Source of the DNA: Xylanibacter rarus
GTDB taxonomy: Bacteria; Bacteroidota; Bacteroidia; Bacteroidales; Bacteroidaceae
Assembly: GCF_001275135.1 (NCBI RefSeq)
Contig: NZ_LFQU01000002.1
Span: 1 to 64,000 of the forward strand
Direction: 5' to 3'
Length of the DNA stretch: 64,000 nt
The translations under genes and the position numbers were made by a program. The notes below the pieces were generated by a model that was not told the origin of the DNA, searched no databases, and saw only the letters and a list, made by a program, of their open reading frames with translations. Position 1 is the stretch's first letter; each line of letters opens with the position of its first letter. Of this stretch, positions 52,587-60,639 are shown piece by piece.

Positions 52587-53285
52587 ATGAAGAAAATTGT
52601 TGTTCTTACTGGTGCCGGAATGTCGGTTGAGAGCGGGCTGAGCACGTTCAGGGACGCCGACGGACTGTGGGAGAACTATCCCGTGGCGCGCGTGGCCACA
52701 CATGAGGCATGGGAGACCGACCCCGTGTATGTAAATAACTTCTACAACATGCTGCGCAAGAAGCTGCAGGCTGCCAGGCCAAACGAGGGACACAGGCTCG
52801 TGGCGGCGCTCGAAGAGAAGTATGACGTAACGGTGGTTACGCAGAACGTGGACAACCTGCACGAGGAGGCAGGCAGCTCGAAGGTGATACATCTGCACGG
52901 CGAGCTGATGAAGGTGTGCTCGAGCCGCGACGTAGACAACCCCCACTTCATCAAGACGCTCACGCCCGACTGCCTTGAGGTGAAGCCCGGCGAGAAGGCC
53001 GGCGACGGCTCGCTGCTGCGCCCCTACATAGTGTTCTTCGGCGAGGCGGTGCCCAACATCGAGAAGGCGGCCGAAGAGGCCATGGGCGCCGACATCTTCG
53101 TAATCATAGGCACGTCGCTCAACGTCTATCCGGCGGCAGGCCTCGTGCAGTATGTCAAGCCCGGCGTGCCCATATATCTCATCGACCCCAAGCCCGTGAT
53201 GGCTGCCGGACGCCACGACGTGAAGCAGATAACGGCAGGAGCATCTGAAGGCATGCGCCAGCTGTCGGACATACTCATGAAGTGA
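52587..53285 (+). CDS. NAD-dependent deacylase (sirtuin, Sir2 family)
   Basis: A 232-residue sirtuin that removes acyl groups from lysine using NAD. The NAD-binding motif GAGMSVESGLSTFRD, the catalytic region TQNVDNLHEEAG and HLHGE (catalytic His), and GTSLNVYPAAGL are intact. The zinc-ribbon cysteines normally placed after HLHGE as two CxxC pairs are reduced to two single Cys (about residues 112 and 135), so the structural zinc site looks degenerate, as in some bacterial sirtuins. I chose the ATG at 52587; a GTG one codon upstream also exists. Confidence 0.9.
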   Translation: MKKIVVLTGAGMSVESGLSTFRDADGLWENYPVARVATHEAWETDPVYVNNFYNMLRKKLQAARPNEGHRLVAALEEKYDVTVVTQNVDNLHEEAGSSKVIHLHGELMKVCSSRDVDNPHFIKTLTPDCLEVKPGEKAGDGSLLRPYIVFFGEAVPNIEKAAEEAMGADIFVIIGTSLNVYPAAGLVQYVKPGVPIYLIDPKPVMAAGRHDVKQITAGASEGMRQLSDILMK

Positions 53286-53373
53286 TGCCTGAGGCAAGGC
53301 GCCGTGTCTGTCAAGGGCAATCATATCGACAGATGTAACACATTGTATTACAGATAGTTACATACGTCCGTGC

Positions 53374-53456
53374 AAAACATGGCTTTTTAGGCTCTAAAAG
53401 GCCACGTTTTAGCGTGCAAAAGGCCACCTTTCGCAGTGTGAAAGGTGGCCTTTTGC
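53374..53456. repeat. Paired-hairpin intergenic element
   Basis: Hairpin 1: 17-base arms 53374-53390 and 53394-53410 (two mismatches, 3-base loop). Hairpin 2: 16-base perfect arms 53416-53431 and 53441-53456 (9-base loop). Arms follow the pattern AAAAGG-variable-CTTT, with the variable part different in each hairpin. Confidence 0.65.
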
Positions 53457-53566
53457 AAACCTGCCCCGCAACGGCTGGCGGCAGAAGTGCCCGAAACCAT
53501 GCGGAACTATTGCAAACAAAAACTAAACAAAAAGCATTTTTTGCTATGTTGTTGTCATATTTTAAT

Positions 53567-53574
53567 TAAATTTG
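53567..53574 (+). promoter_or_regulatory. -7 box for the pectate lyase
   Basis: TAAATTTG matches TAnnTTTG about 90 bases before the start; TTTG at 53540-53543 is a possible -33 with slightly long spacing. Confidence 0.45.
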
Positions 53575-53664
53575 CAGCTGCAAACATCAGCGGACCTTGG
53601 CGCCGCCTGCACCTCACGCGCTCACAGGGCGCATGGCCGGGGCCGGCGCCGGGCTGAATCGTAT

Positions 53665-54918
53665 ATGAAAATTAACAACTACAAAAGTCTTATGAACATT
53701 TCAAAACTAACGCTGTGCGCACTCATGCTGCTCGCCGTTGGCACGGCCGCAAAGGCACAGATGTCGGCCCACGACTACAACAGTCCGGTGGGCTGGGGCA
53801 CTGTCGGCGGCACCATAACGGGCGGAAACGACGAGGGTGCCATCAAGGTGACCACCATGAGCGAGCTGAAAACGGCGCTCGTAGGCACCTACAAGCACAC
53901 TATCTACATCGAGGGAGAGATTGACATAACAGGCCTTGTAAGCATGGAGAACGTGCAGAACAAGACCATCTACGGACTGCCGGGCTCGGCCCTGGTAAAC
54001 AGCATCCACTCTACCGACGTCAAGAAGAGCGGCATACTGTCGTTCAAGAACAGCAAGAACATAATAATACGCAACGTAACGTTCAAGAGTGCGGGCGCCT
54101 TCGACATCGACGGCAACGACAACCTTAACCTTACAAACTGCAGCTACGTGTGGGTTGACCACTGCGACTTTCAGGACGGAGTGGACGGCAACTTCGACTG
54201 CAACAACGGCTCCGACCATATCAGCATATCATGGTGCCGCTTCCGCTATCTGAAAGAGCCTTGGGAGGGAGGCTCAGGCGGATCAGACGACCACCGCTAC
54301 AGCAACCTCTGGGGCGGAAGCGACAGCGAGACAGCAAGCGAGGGCAAGCTGCGCACCACATTCTACAGCTGCTGGTGGGACGAGGGATGCCGCGAGCGCA
54401 TGCCCCGCATACGCTTCGGACAGGTGCATCTGCTCAACTGCCTCTACTCGTCGTCGCTCACCAACTACTGCATCGGAACAGGCTACAAGTGCAACGCATA
54501 CGTTGAAAAGTGCGTGTTCGACGACGTTAAGAACCCCTGGAAGAACTACGCCACAAGCGGAAAATACACCGACTACAACATAACGCTGACCGGAAACATC
54601 GGCGCCGAAGACGAACAGAAGCGCTCGGGCAGCATAGAATACTTCATACCTTCTGACCACTATCAGCTCGAAGGCTACGACGCAAGCCTCGTAAAAGACG
54701 AGGTGAAGGCATACGCCGGAGCCACTCTCAACGTTGAATACGGCCAGGGCGTAACCACATCAATAGCCAACCCGGGCGCAGCCGCAGCCGAGACGCTGTC
54801 GGTAACCTACTTCTCGCCGTCGGGCATGCAGCTGTCGCAGCCGCAGAAGGGCCTCAACATCGTAGTCAGAAAGATGGCCGACGGTACCGTGGCAACGTCT
54901 AAAGTGATGATAAAATAA
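53665..54918 (+). CDS. Secreted pectate lyase (polysaccharide lyase family 1) with type IX-like tail
   Basis: A secreted lyase expected to cleave homogalacturonan by beta-elimination. The signal peptide ends ...AAKAQ. The right-handed beta-helix carries the PL1 landmarks: VWVDHCDFQDGVDGNFDC (Asp residues that bind calcium) and RERMPRIRFGQVHLLNC (the catalytic Arg and the conserved R-PR-RFG segment). The last 40 residues (YFSPSGMQLSQPQKGLNIVVRKM...VMIK) match the tail of another secreted protein in this window (60640-63132), so both probably use the same secretion and sorting route. An internal ATG (53692) would start the signal peptide equally well. The OPT transporter gene follows after 23 bases. 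Confidence 0.92.
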   Translation: MKINNYKSLMNISKLTLCALMLLAVGTAAKAQMSAHDYNSPVGWGTVGGTITGGNDEGAIKVTTMSELKTALVGTYKHTIYIEGEIDITGLVSMENVQNKTIYGLPGSALVNSIHSTDVKKSGILSFKNSKNIIIRNVTFKSAGAFDIDGNDNLNLTNCSYVWVDHCDFQDGVDGNFDCNNGSDHISISWCRFRYLKEPWEGGSGGSDDHRYSNLWGGSDSETASEGKLRTTFYSCWWDEGCRERMPRIRFGQVHLLNCLYSSSLTNYCIGTGYKCNAYVEKCVFDDVKNPWKNYATSGKYTDYNITLTGNIGAEDEQKRSGSIEYFIPSDHYQLEGYDASLVKDEVKAYAGATLNVEYGQGVTTSIANPGAAAAETLSVTYFSPSGMQLSQPQKGLNIVVRKMADGTVATSKVMIK

Positions 54919-54941
54919 ACCTTAAAAAACAATAAAGCACA

Positions 54942-56927
54942 ATGGAAAACGAAATTAAAGACAACATCAAGTTGCCCGAAAACGCCTTCACCGAGTTGAA
55001 GGAGGGCGAAGAATACCAGCCCGTGATGAGCCCCGACAAGGCTTATCCCGAAGTCAACGGCTGGTCGGTTACATGGGGTGTGCTCATGGCCATACTCTTC
55101 TCGGCCGCTGCCGCATACCTTGGCCTGCGCGTAGGCCAGGTGTTCGAGGCCGCCATACCTATAGCCATCATTGCCGTGGGCGTGTCTACGGCAGCCAAGC
55201 GCCGCAACCCCCTGGGCGAGAACGTCATCATACAGAGCATCGGAGCGTGCTCAGGAGCCGTGGTGGCAGGTGCCATATTCACCCTGCCCGCCCTCTACAT
55301 CCTCAAGGACAAGTATCCTGAGATGAGCGCCTCGTTCATCAACATCCTGCTCAGCTCGCTGCTGGGAGGCATCCTGGGCATACTGTTCCTCATACCGTTC
55401 CGCAAATACTTTGTTAAGGACATGCACGGCAAGTATCCCTTCCCCGAGGCTACGGCCACCACACAGGTGCTCGTCAGCGGAGCCAAGGGCGGCAAGCAGG
55501 CCAAGCCGCTGCTGCTCGCCGGACTGGTGGGCGGTCTCTACGACTTCATCGTGGCAACGTTCGGATGGTGGAACGAGAACTTCACCACACGCGTGTTCGG
55601 CTGGGGCGAGATGCTCGCCGACAAGGCCAAGCTCGTGTTTAAGGTAAACACCGGAGCCGCCCTGCTTGGTCTCGGCTACATCGTAGGCCTCAAGTATGCC
55701 TTCATCATCTGCCTCGGCTCGCTGGCAGTGTGGTGGCTCATCGTGCCCGCCATGGCGCTGATGTTCCCCGACACGGTGCTCAACCAGTGGGATCCGTCAA
55801 TAAGCACCGCCGTAGGAGCCATGGCGCCTGAAGACATCTTCAACGCTTACGGCAAGTATATCGGCATCGGCGGCATAGCCATGGCCGGCATCATAGGCAT
55901 CATCAAGTCGTGGGGCATCATCAAGCAGGCCGTAGGCCTTGCCGCAAAGGAGATGAAGGGCAACAAGACTGCTGCCGAGAAGCTGCCCCGCACACAGCGC
56001 GACATCCCCTTCAAGATTATCGCCATAGGCTCGATAGCCACGATAATAATCACCTTCATTTTCTTCTGGGCCGGCGTAATGGAGGGCAACCTGCTCTTCG
56101 CCGTTGTGGGCATACTGCTCGTTGCCGTAATAGCCTTCCTCTTCACCACGGTGGCTGCCAACGCCATTGCCATCGTAGGATCTAACCCTGTGTCGGGCAT
56201 GACGCTCATGACGCTCATCCTTGCCTCTGTGGTTATGGTGGCAGTAGGCCTTAAAGGCACTGGCGGCATGGTGGCTGCGCTCATCATGGGCGGCGTGGTA
56301 TGTACGGCGCTGTCGGTTGCAGGCTCGTTCATCACCGACCTTAAGATAGGCTACTGGCTCGGCTCTACACCACGCAAGCAGGAGACATGGAAGTTCCTCG
56401 GCACTCTGGTTTCAGCTGCAACCGTCGGCGGAGTTATGATTCTGCTCGACAAGACCTACGGATTTGCCAGCGGACAGCTTGCCGCTCCTCAGGCCAACGC
56501 CATGGCGGCTGTCATCGATCCGCTCATGAACGGCATCGACGCACCGTGGGTTCTCTATGCCATTGGAGCCGTCATAGCCATCGTGCTGACATGGCTCAAG
56601 GTGCCTGCACTGGCCTTCGCCCTCGGTATGTTTATCCCAATACAGCTCAACATACCGCTGCTCATCGGCGGAGCCATCAACTGGTATGTTACAACACGCT
56701 CTAAGAACGAGGAAGTAAACAGGGAGCGCGGCGAGAAAGGAACGCTCATTGCCAGCGGATTCATTGCCGGAGGAGCGCTCATGGGCGTTGTAAGCGCACT
56801 GCTACGCTTTGCCGAAGTTGACGTGCTCAACACCGAATGGCTGGCCAACCCGCTGTCTGAGATATGCTCGCTCGTGGCTTATGCCCTGCTCATCGTTTAT
56901 CTGATAAAGAGCACCAAGAAGGCTTAA
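54942..56927 (+). CDS. OPT-family oligopeptide transporter
   Basis: A 661-residue inner-membrane protein of the oligopeptide transporter superfamily, which moves short peptides with protons. At least 14 hydrophobic segments are visible. The family signs are GWSVTWGVLMAILFSAAAAYLGLRVGQVFEAAIPIAI near the N terminus, NVIIQSIGACSGAVVAGAIFTLPALY, and FPEATATTQVLVSG. The C-terminal half carries NPVSGMTLMTLI. It lies 23 bases after the pectate lyase gene and may share its transcript. A very strong terminator follows. Some OPT proteins carry metal chelates, which cannot be excluded. Confidence 0.94.
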   Translation: MENEIKDNIKLPENAFTELKEGEEYQPVMSPDKAYPEVNGWSVTWGVLMAILFSAAAAYLGLRVGQVFEAAIPIAIIAVGVSTAAKRRNPLGENVIIQSIGACSGAVVAGAIFTLPALYILKDKYPEMSASFINILLSSLLGGILGILFLIPFRKYFVKDMHGKYPFPEATATTQVLVSGAKGGKQAKPLLLAGLVGGLYDFIVATFGWWNENFTTRVFGWGEMLADKAKLVFKVNTGAALLGLGYIVGLKYAFIICLGSLAVWWLIVPAMALMFPDTVLNQWDPSISTAVGAMAPEDIFNAYGKYIGIGGIAMAGIIGIIKSWGIIKQAVGLAAKEMKGNKTAAEKLPRTQRDIPFKIIAIGSIATIIITFIFFWAGVMEGNLLFAVVGILLVAVIAFLFTTVAANAIAIVGSNPVSGMTLMTLILASVVMVAVGLKGTGGMVAALIMGGVVCTALSVAGSFITDLKIGYWLGSTPRKQETWKFLGTLVSAATVGGVMILLDKTYGFASGQLAAPQANAMAAVIDPLMNGIDAPWVLYAIGAVIAIVLTWLKVPALAFALGMFIPIQLNIPLLIGGAINWYVTTRSKNEEVNRERGEKGTLIASGFIAGGALMGVVSALLRFAEVDVLNTEWLANPLSEICSLVAYALLIVYLIKSTKKA

Positions 56928-56988
56928 AGCCTGGCTGAAGCACGATTTAAAGAAACAAAATGAGGCCTGCAACAGGGCCATGACATAT

Positions 56989-57039
56989 AAATCCGGACTT
57001 ATGCAACATCGTAAAGATGCATAAGTCCGGATTTTTTGT
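56989..57039 (+). terminator. Terminator after the OPT transporter gene
   Basis: Perfect 17-base arms (56989-57005 and 57018-57034) with a 12-base loop are followed by a run of T. Confidence 0.85.
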
Positions 57040-57322
57040 TGCCCGCCGCAGCGTCATCCGGCGCGCAGACTGCCACAGGCATAAGACCGCATACAGCGCG
57101 GCCTCAACCCGTAAGGCTGTCTGAACGGAAATAAAGTGAAGATAACGGCAAATAAAAGGGACGGCTAACGATGACGCGCAAGACAGAGAATACCGAACGG
57201 AAGACGGATTAAGACAAGATGGAAGGTGTATTAAGACAAAATGGTATTCAGATTAAGGCAGAATTAAATACGGATTAAGGCAGAATAAGACGAACTTAAA
57301 AGACAGGCAGGAACAATAAAAA
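57040..57322. other. Gap between convergent OPT and LicD genes
   Basis: About 280 bases without a gene; it contains four degenerate 22-base repeats at 57206-57295 and ends at the LicD terminator. Confidence 0.4.
57206..57295. repeat. Helically phased 22-nt repeat (4 copies)
   Basis: Units beginning ATTAAG(A/G)CA(A/G)(A/G)AT start at 57208, 57230, 57252 and 57274, an exact 22-base step, which is about two turns of B-DNA. Confidence 0.55.
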
Positions 57323-57348
57323 AGCAGGACTGCGGCTGCCGTCCTGCT
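57323..57348 (-). terminator. Terminator of the LicD cassette
   Basis: AGCAGGAC (57323-57330) pairs with GTCCTGCT (57341-57348); the minus-strand transcript continues with a run of T. Confidence 0.75.
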
Positions 57349-57357
57349 GTGTATTTG

Positions 57358-58170
57358 TCATTGCTTGAACTCTCTGTAAGGATGATTCAGGTCGAGATAA
57401 TGGAAGTTGTGCTGGCGCTGGGCGCTGTGTTTTGGTATGGTCATGTAGTCGCCATACTTGTTAGACAGATATGTGTCATAGTCGCTAACGCCCATCACCT
57501 TGGTGTCTTCAAAGGTGTATGGCACAGGCGTTCCCAGTATCTTCTTGTCCATTGCGCCCTTTGAGCCGTCGTCGTAGTCGGCCACAAGGCGGCACTTGTC
57601 GTAGCTGTAGCGGTGGAGCAGACGGCTGATGCGCTGCTGAACTCCTGCAAGCGTATACATGCGGCGGCACAGCAGGGGCACCCACGAGCTTGGTCCGTGG
57701 CCGTGCTTGTAGGGGTCGCGGAAGAGCAGATATAGCACTCGCTTGTAATATTCGTAGCGTGCGAAGTGGAGCTTGCGCGCCACTGCGCCCTCGGGCACTC
57801 CGTCGATGGGGAACACGTCGAGGTAAATGCCGCCCAGATACTTAAGGTGCATGCGCTCTATGAGCGTGGTGTCGGCATCCTGAATCTTGGCAAACGGCAG
57901 CGGATAGACGCCGTCGTTCTCGGCGCAGACCATCTCATAGGGCTTAGGCAGCCACTCTGCGGCATGCTCAATGAGGCGGTCGTAGTCAGGGCGGGGCATG
58001 GCAATGTCGAGATCGTCGTCCCAAGGTATGAAGCCCTTGTGCCTCACCGCCCCTATCATTGTGCCTGCCCAGATGTAGTAGCGCAGGTTGTGCTCGCGGC
58101 AGACGTTGTCTACAGCCTTTAGCGTTTCGAGTATTCTGAGCTGCAGCTCACGTATGTTGTATTCAGCCAT
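57358..58170 (-). CDS. LicD-family phosphotransferase
   Basis: A 270-residue LicD-type enzyme, expected to transfer a phospho-substituent such as phosphocholine or phosphoethanolamine from its CDP form to surface glycans. The family motif with the metal-binding acids is present near residue 36-58 (AGTMIGAVRHKGFIPWDDDLDIAM), followed by DVFPIDGVP. It is the third gene of a cassette with a nucleotidyltransferase and a PLP-dependent enzyme; the gap to the previous gene is 51 bases. The combination suggests that the two upstream enzymes make the activated donor it uses. Confidence 0.9.
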   Translation of the reverse strand: MAEYNIRELQLRILETLKAVDNVCREHNLRYYIWAGTMIGAVRHKGFIPWDDDLDIAMPRPDYDRLIEHAAEWLPKPYEMVCAENDGVYPLPFAKIQDADTTLIERMHLKYLGGIYLDVFPIDGVPEGAVARKLHFARYEYYKRVLYLLFRDPYKHGHGPSSWVPLLCRRMYTLAGVQQRISRLLHRYSYDKCRLVADYDDGSKGAMDKKILGTPVPYTFEDTKVMGVSDYDTYLSNKYGDYMTIPKHSAQRQHNFHYLDLNHPYREFKQ

Positions 58171-58221
58171 AACAGCTTTTTGTTTTATGTATGATGATTA
58201 TCGGCCTTCTGACGGCATGTG

Positions 58222-58950
58222 TCAGAACAGCTCACGGGGTATCAGTTGTGAAGCCTGATTAAAGTCTTCAACGGTGTCGAGCTCTATCGAGAAGAGGTCT
58301 GAGGTGTCCACCACGCTGAACTTGTGGCCCTGCGGGATGAGTCGCTCGAAGGCTCTCTCGTAGAATATGTCCACAAGATGCTCGCCCTCAATCATGCGGT
58401 CGAGCTCGCTGAACAGTGCCTCTGAATAGTCGGCGCATATCTTCTCTATGCCGATAGACTCGCCTATGGCCTTGTCTATGCTGCATGTCTTGCTTATCTC
58501 GCTCACCTTTCCGTCTTCGTCGGTTATCACCTTAATCTCCTCCTCGCCCAGCTTGTGGCTGTTGAGCGCAAGGGTTGTGTCGGGCGCTGCAAGCACACGC
58601 TCCACTATGCGGCCGTCGAAGAGGATGTCGCTGTCGAGCAGCATAAACTCGCGTCCGGCAACATAGGGCTTTGTGAGCCACAGAGAATATATGTTGTTGG
58701 TGGTCTTGAAGTCGGCGTTCTCAATGAAGTGGAAGTCGATATCGGGATAGTTGCCCTCGAGAAACAGGCGTATCATGCCTCCGCGATAGCCCGTAACCAC
58801 CACTATCTGCCTTATTCCGGCAGCCACAAGACTGTCTACCGTGCGCTGCAGTATGCACTTGCTGCCCACACGCAGCAGGCACTTCGGGCGGTCGTCTGTG
58901 AGCGGACGCAGCCGCGACGCCATTCCGGCGGCTAATATTACGGCTATCAT
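58222..58950 (-). CDS. Sugar-nucleotidyltransferase-fold cytidylyltransferase (LicC-like)
   Basis: A 242-residue nucleotidyltransferase. The Rossmann-like N terminus carries the NTP-binding signature VILAAGMASRLRPLTDDRPKCLL (4-26), and LLDSDILFD holds the metal-binding Asp. FIENADFKTTNNIYSLWL is typical of LicC-type choline-phosphate cytidylyltransferases rather than of sugar-phosphate enzymes. Its ATG overlaps the stop codon of the preceding PLP-enzyme gene (ATGA), which points to translational coupling. In this operon it would activate the phospho-amino-alcohol made by the PLP enzyme and pass it to LicD. Confidence 0.85.
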   Translation of the reverse strand: MIAVILAAGMASRLRPLTDDRPKCLLRVGSKCILQRTVDSLVAAGIRQIVVVTGYRGGMIRLFLEGNYPDIDFHFIENADFKTTNNIYSLWLTKPYVAGREFMLLDSDILFDGRIVERVLAAPDTTLALNSHKLGEEEIKVITDEDGKVSEISKTCSIDKAIGESIGIEKICADYSEALFSELDRMIEGEHLVDIFYERAFERLIPQGHKFSVVDTSDLFSIELDTVEDFNQASQLIPRELF

Positions 58951-60002
58951 CGCTTTGCAACTTTTAGTATTATGTCGGCCACCATGCGGTTCTGCTCCCT
59001 GCGTCCGAGGGTTATTCGCATGTGCGAGTTGATGTCAGGCTCGTCCATAAACTTCACCTTATAGCTCTGTCCGGCAAATTCCTGCTGCAGGGCGGCCTTC
59101 AGTTCGATAGGATATTTAATGAGGATGAAGTTTGCCATCGACTTATACACCTTGAATCCGGGCAGCGAGCCTATCTCGTCGGTGTACATGCGGCGCGCCT
59201 CGTCCATCACGCGGGCTATCTCGCGGTAGTGAGCGTCCGACTTAAGGGCGGCAATGCCGATCTCCTCCGACAGGCGGTCGTATCCCAGATACTTGTTGGC
59301 ATAGCGGCTGAAGCGCTCCATCGTCTCGCCCTTGCCTATGAACCCGAAGCCAAGGCGCAGGCCCGGCAGTCCGTAGAACTTAGACAGCGTGCGGCAGAAT
59401 ATTATGTTGGGATATTTTGCTATGAGGTTTCTTATGTAAGATATGTCTTCGGTTACATACGACGCATAGGCCTCGTCGACGAGCACAACGGTAGTGGCAG
59501 GCACCATGCCCACCAGCTGCTCGAGCTCATCGGGCGTTAGTCCGTTGCCCGTAGGATTGTTGGGCGACGCCACGAGCAGTATCTTCGGGTTCTCCTCAGC
59601 TATCATGCGGCGCAGCCCGTCGAAGTCGTATGCAAACGAGTCTTCGGTCTCATACACAGGATATTGCAGCGTGCGGCCGTCAACCTCGTCGGCTATCGAC
59701 TTGTAATACCACCACGAAAACTTGGGTATCAGCATGGTCTTGTTGCCGTCGCTGCCCGTAAGGAAGTAGTGAACGGCCATCTTCAGCAGGTCCTCTGCGC
59801 CGTAGCCCAGCACAATCTGCTTCTCGTCGATGCTGTATTGTTCTGAAAGGAATACCGAGAATATGCTCTTCTTCCCCTGATCATAGATACGTGTGTAAAA
59901 ACAGAGCTTGTTAAGATCAAAATTCTTAATTGCGTCCTTTACCTCTTGAGAAGGCTCGAAATTAAATTCGTTCCTGTCAAGATAATTTAATTCTGTTTTC
60001 AT
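58947..60002 (-). CDS. PLP-dependent class I/II aminotransferase-fold enzyme (HisC/CobD-like)
   Basis: A 351-residue fold-type I PLP enzyme. Visible landmarks are VLGYGAEDLLKMAV (cofactor-binding region), ASPNNPTGNGL, LVDEAYASYV (Asp and Tyr), and the Schiff-base Lys in TLSKFYGLPGLRLGF. It resembles histidinol-phosphate aminotransferase and CobD-type L-threonine-phosphate decarboxylases in length and motifs. A histidine-synthesis role is unlikely because its neighbours are a LicC-like and a LicD-like gene. A CobD-type enzyme acting on phosphoserine would supply phosphoethanolamine; that is inference. A -7 box (TACCTTTG) lies just upstream at 60022-60029. Confidence 0.82.
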   Translation of the reverse strand: MKTELNYLDRNEFNFEPSQEVKDAIKNFDLNKLCFYTRIYDQGKKSIFSVFLSEQYSIDEKQIVLGYGAEDLLKMAVHYFLTGSDGNKTMLIPKFSWWYYKSIADEVDGRTLQYPVYETEDSFAYDFDGLRRMIAEENPKILLVASPNNPTGNGLTPDELEQLVGMVPATTVVLVDEAYASYVTEDISYIRNLIAKYPNIIFCRTLSKFYGLPGLRLGFGFIGKGETMERFSRYANKYLGYDRLSEEIGIAALKSDAHYREIARVMDEARRMYTDEIGSLPGFKVYKSMANFILIKYPIELKAALQQEFAGQSYKVKFMDEPDINSHMRITLGRREQNRMVADIILKVAKR

Positions 60003-60021
60003 ATATATTTATATTTGATTG

Positions 60022-60029
60022 CAAAGGTA
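60022..60029 (-). promoter_or_regulatory. -7 box for the LicD cassette
   Basis: TACCTTTGCA on the minus strand (box 60029-60022) lies about 20 bases before the first start codon, giving a very short leader. Confidence 0.5.
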
Positions 60030-60039
60030 AATATATTTT

Positions 60040-60639
60040 ATATAAAATTCTAATTTTAGCGCTAATTATTTGTCTTTCAGGAGTGTTTTATGGCGGTCGG
60101 TCTTAATTATAGACCATATCATCGGTTATAACGGCATAAACAGCAGATCTGCGGGCACGGCAGAGCGACACGCGAAGAGGCGTTTTGCGAAAGCATACCT
60201 TTCGCCTTGCAAAAGGTATGCTTTCGGCACGTAAAAGGCCGTCTTTTAACGTGTAAAAGACGGTCTTTTGCAATACGTTGAATGTCAGTGTGTTACAAAG
60301 GCGGACGCGAGATGTCAATTCAGCACATTATATACAGGGTCAGACAGCCGTTAACCGGCCTTTATTTTGCTCCTCAACACGGGTTGCAGCCTGCACCATT
60401 AACGATAACGGCAAAGTAAATCCCCAATCTGTCATTATACCGCATATCGCTTCATCTACTTTTTGCATTCATGCCTTCAGCAGTCTTTTTATTTTCTATT
60501 GGCATAATCCTGACGCCCGTTTTGTGGTAATCAAAGCTGTCTGAATTTATAAGCAGAAACTCCGCCTCTTACTTCCAATGACGGAAGAAGAGACGGAGCC
60601 TCACAATTCAGGTAATTATATGTCACATCTGTTGGCACA
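60040..60639. other. Intergenic region holding a paired-hairpin element
   Basis: About 600 bases without a gene. The paired hairpins at 60189-60269 are the only clear structure; the 3' end of the secreted protein gene is at 60640. Confidence 0.5.
60189..60269. repeat. Paired-hairpin intergenic element
   Basis: Hairpin 1: arms 60189-60205 and 60209-60225 (16 of 17 bases, 3-base loop). Hairpin 2: arms 60233-60248 and 60254-60269 (15 of 16, one wobble; 5-base loop). Same design as 53374-53456 with different stem sequence. Confidence 0.65.

Larger units (their letters stand above)
53286..53664. other. Intergenic region after the sirtuin gene
   Basis: About 380 bases without a gene, holding a pair of adjacent hairpins (53374-53456) and the pectate-lyase promoter (53567-53574). 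The pair belongs to a recurring element family also seen at 60189-60269. Confidence 0.5.

Noticed and set aside
58947-60002. Histidinol-phosphate aminotransferase (hisC) assignment
   Set aside because: No histidine-synthesis gene is nearby and the 4-base overlap with a LicC-like gene points to another role.
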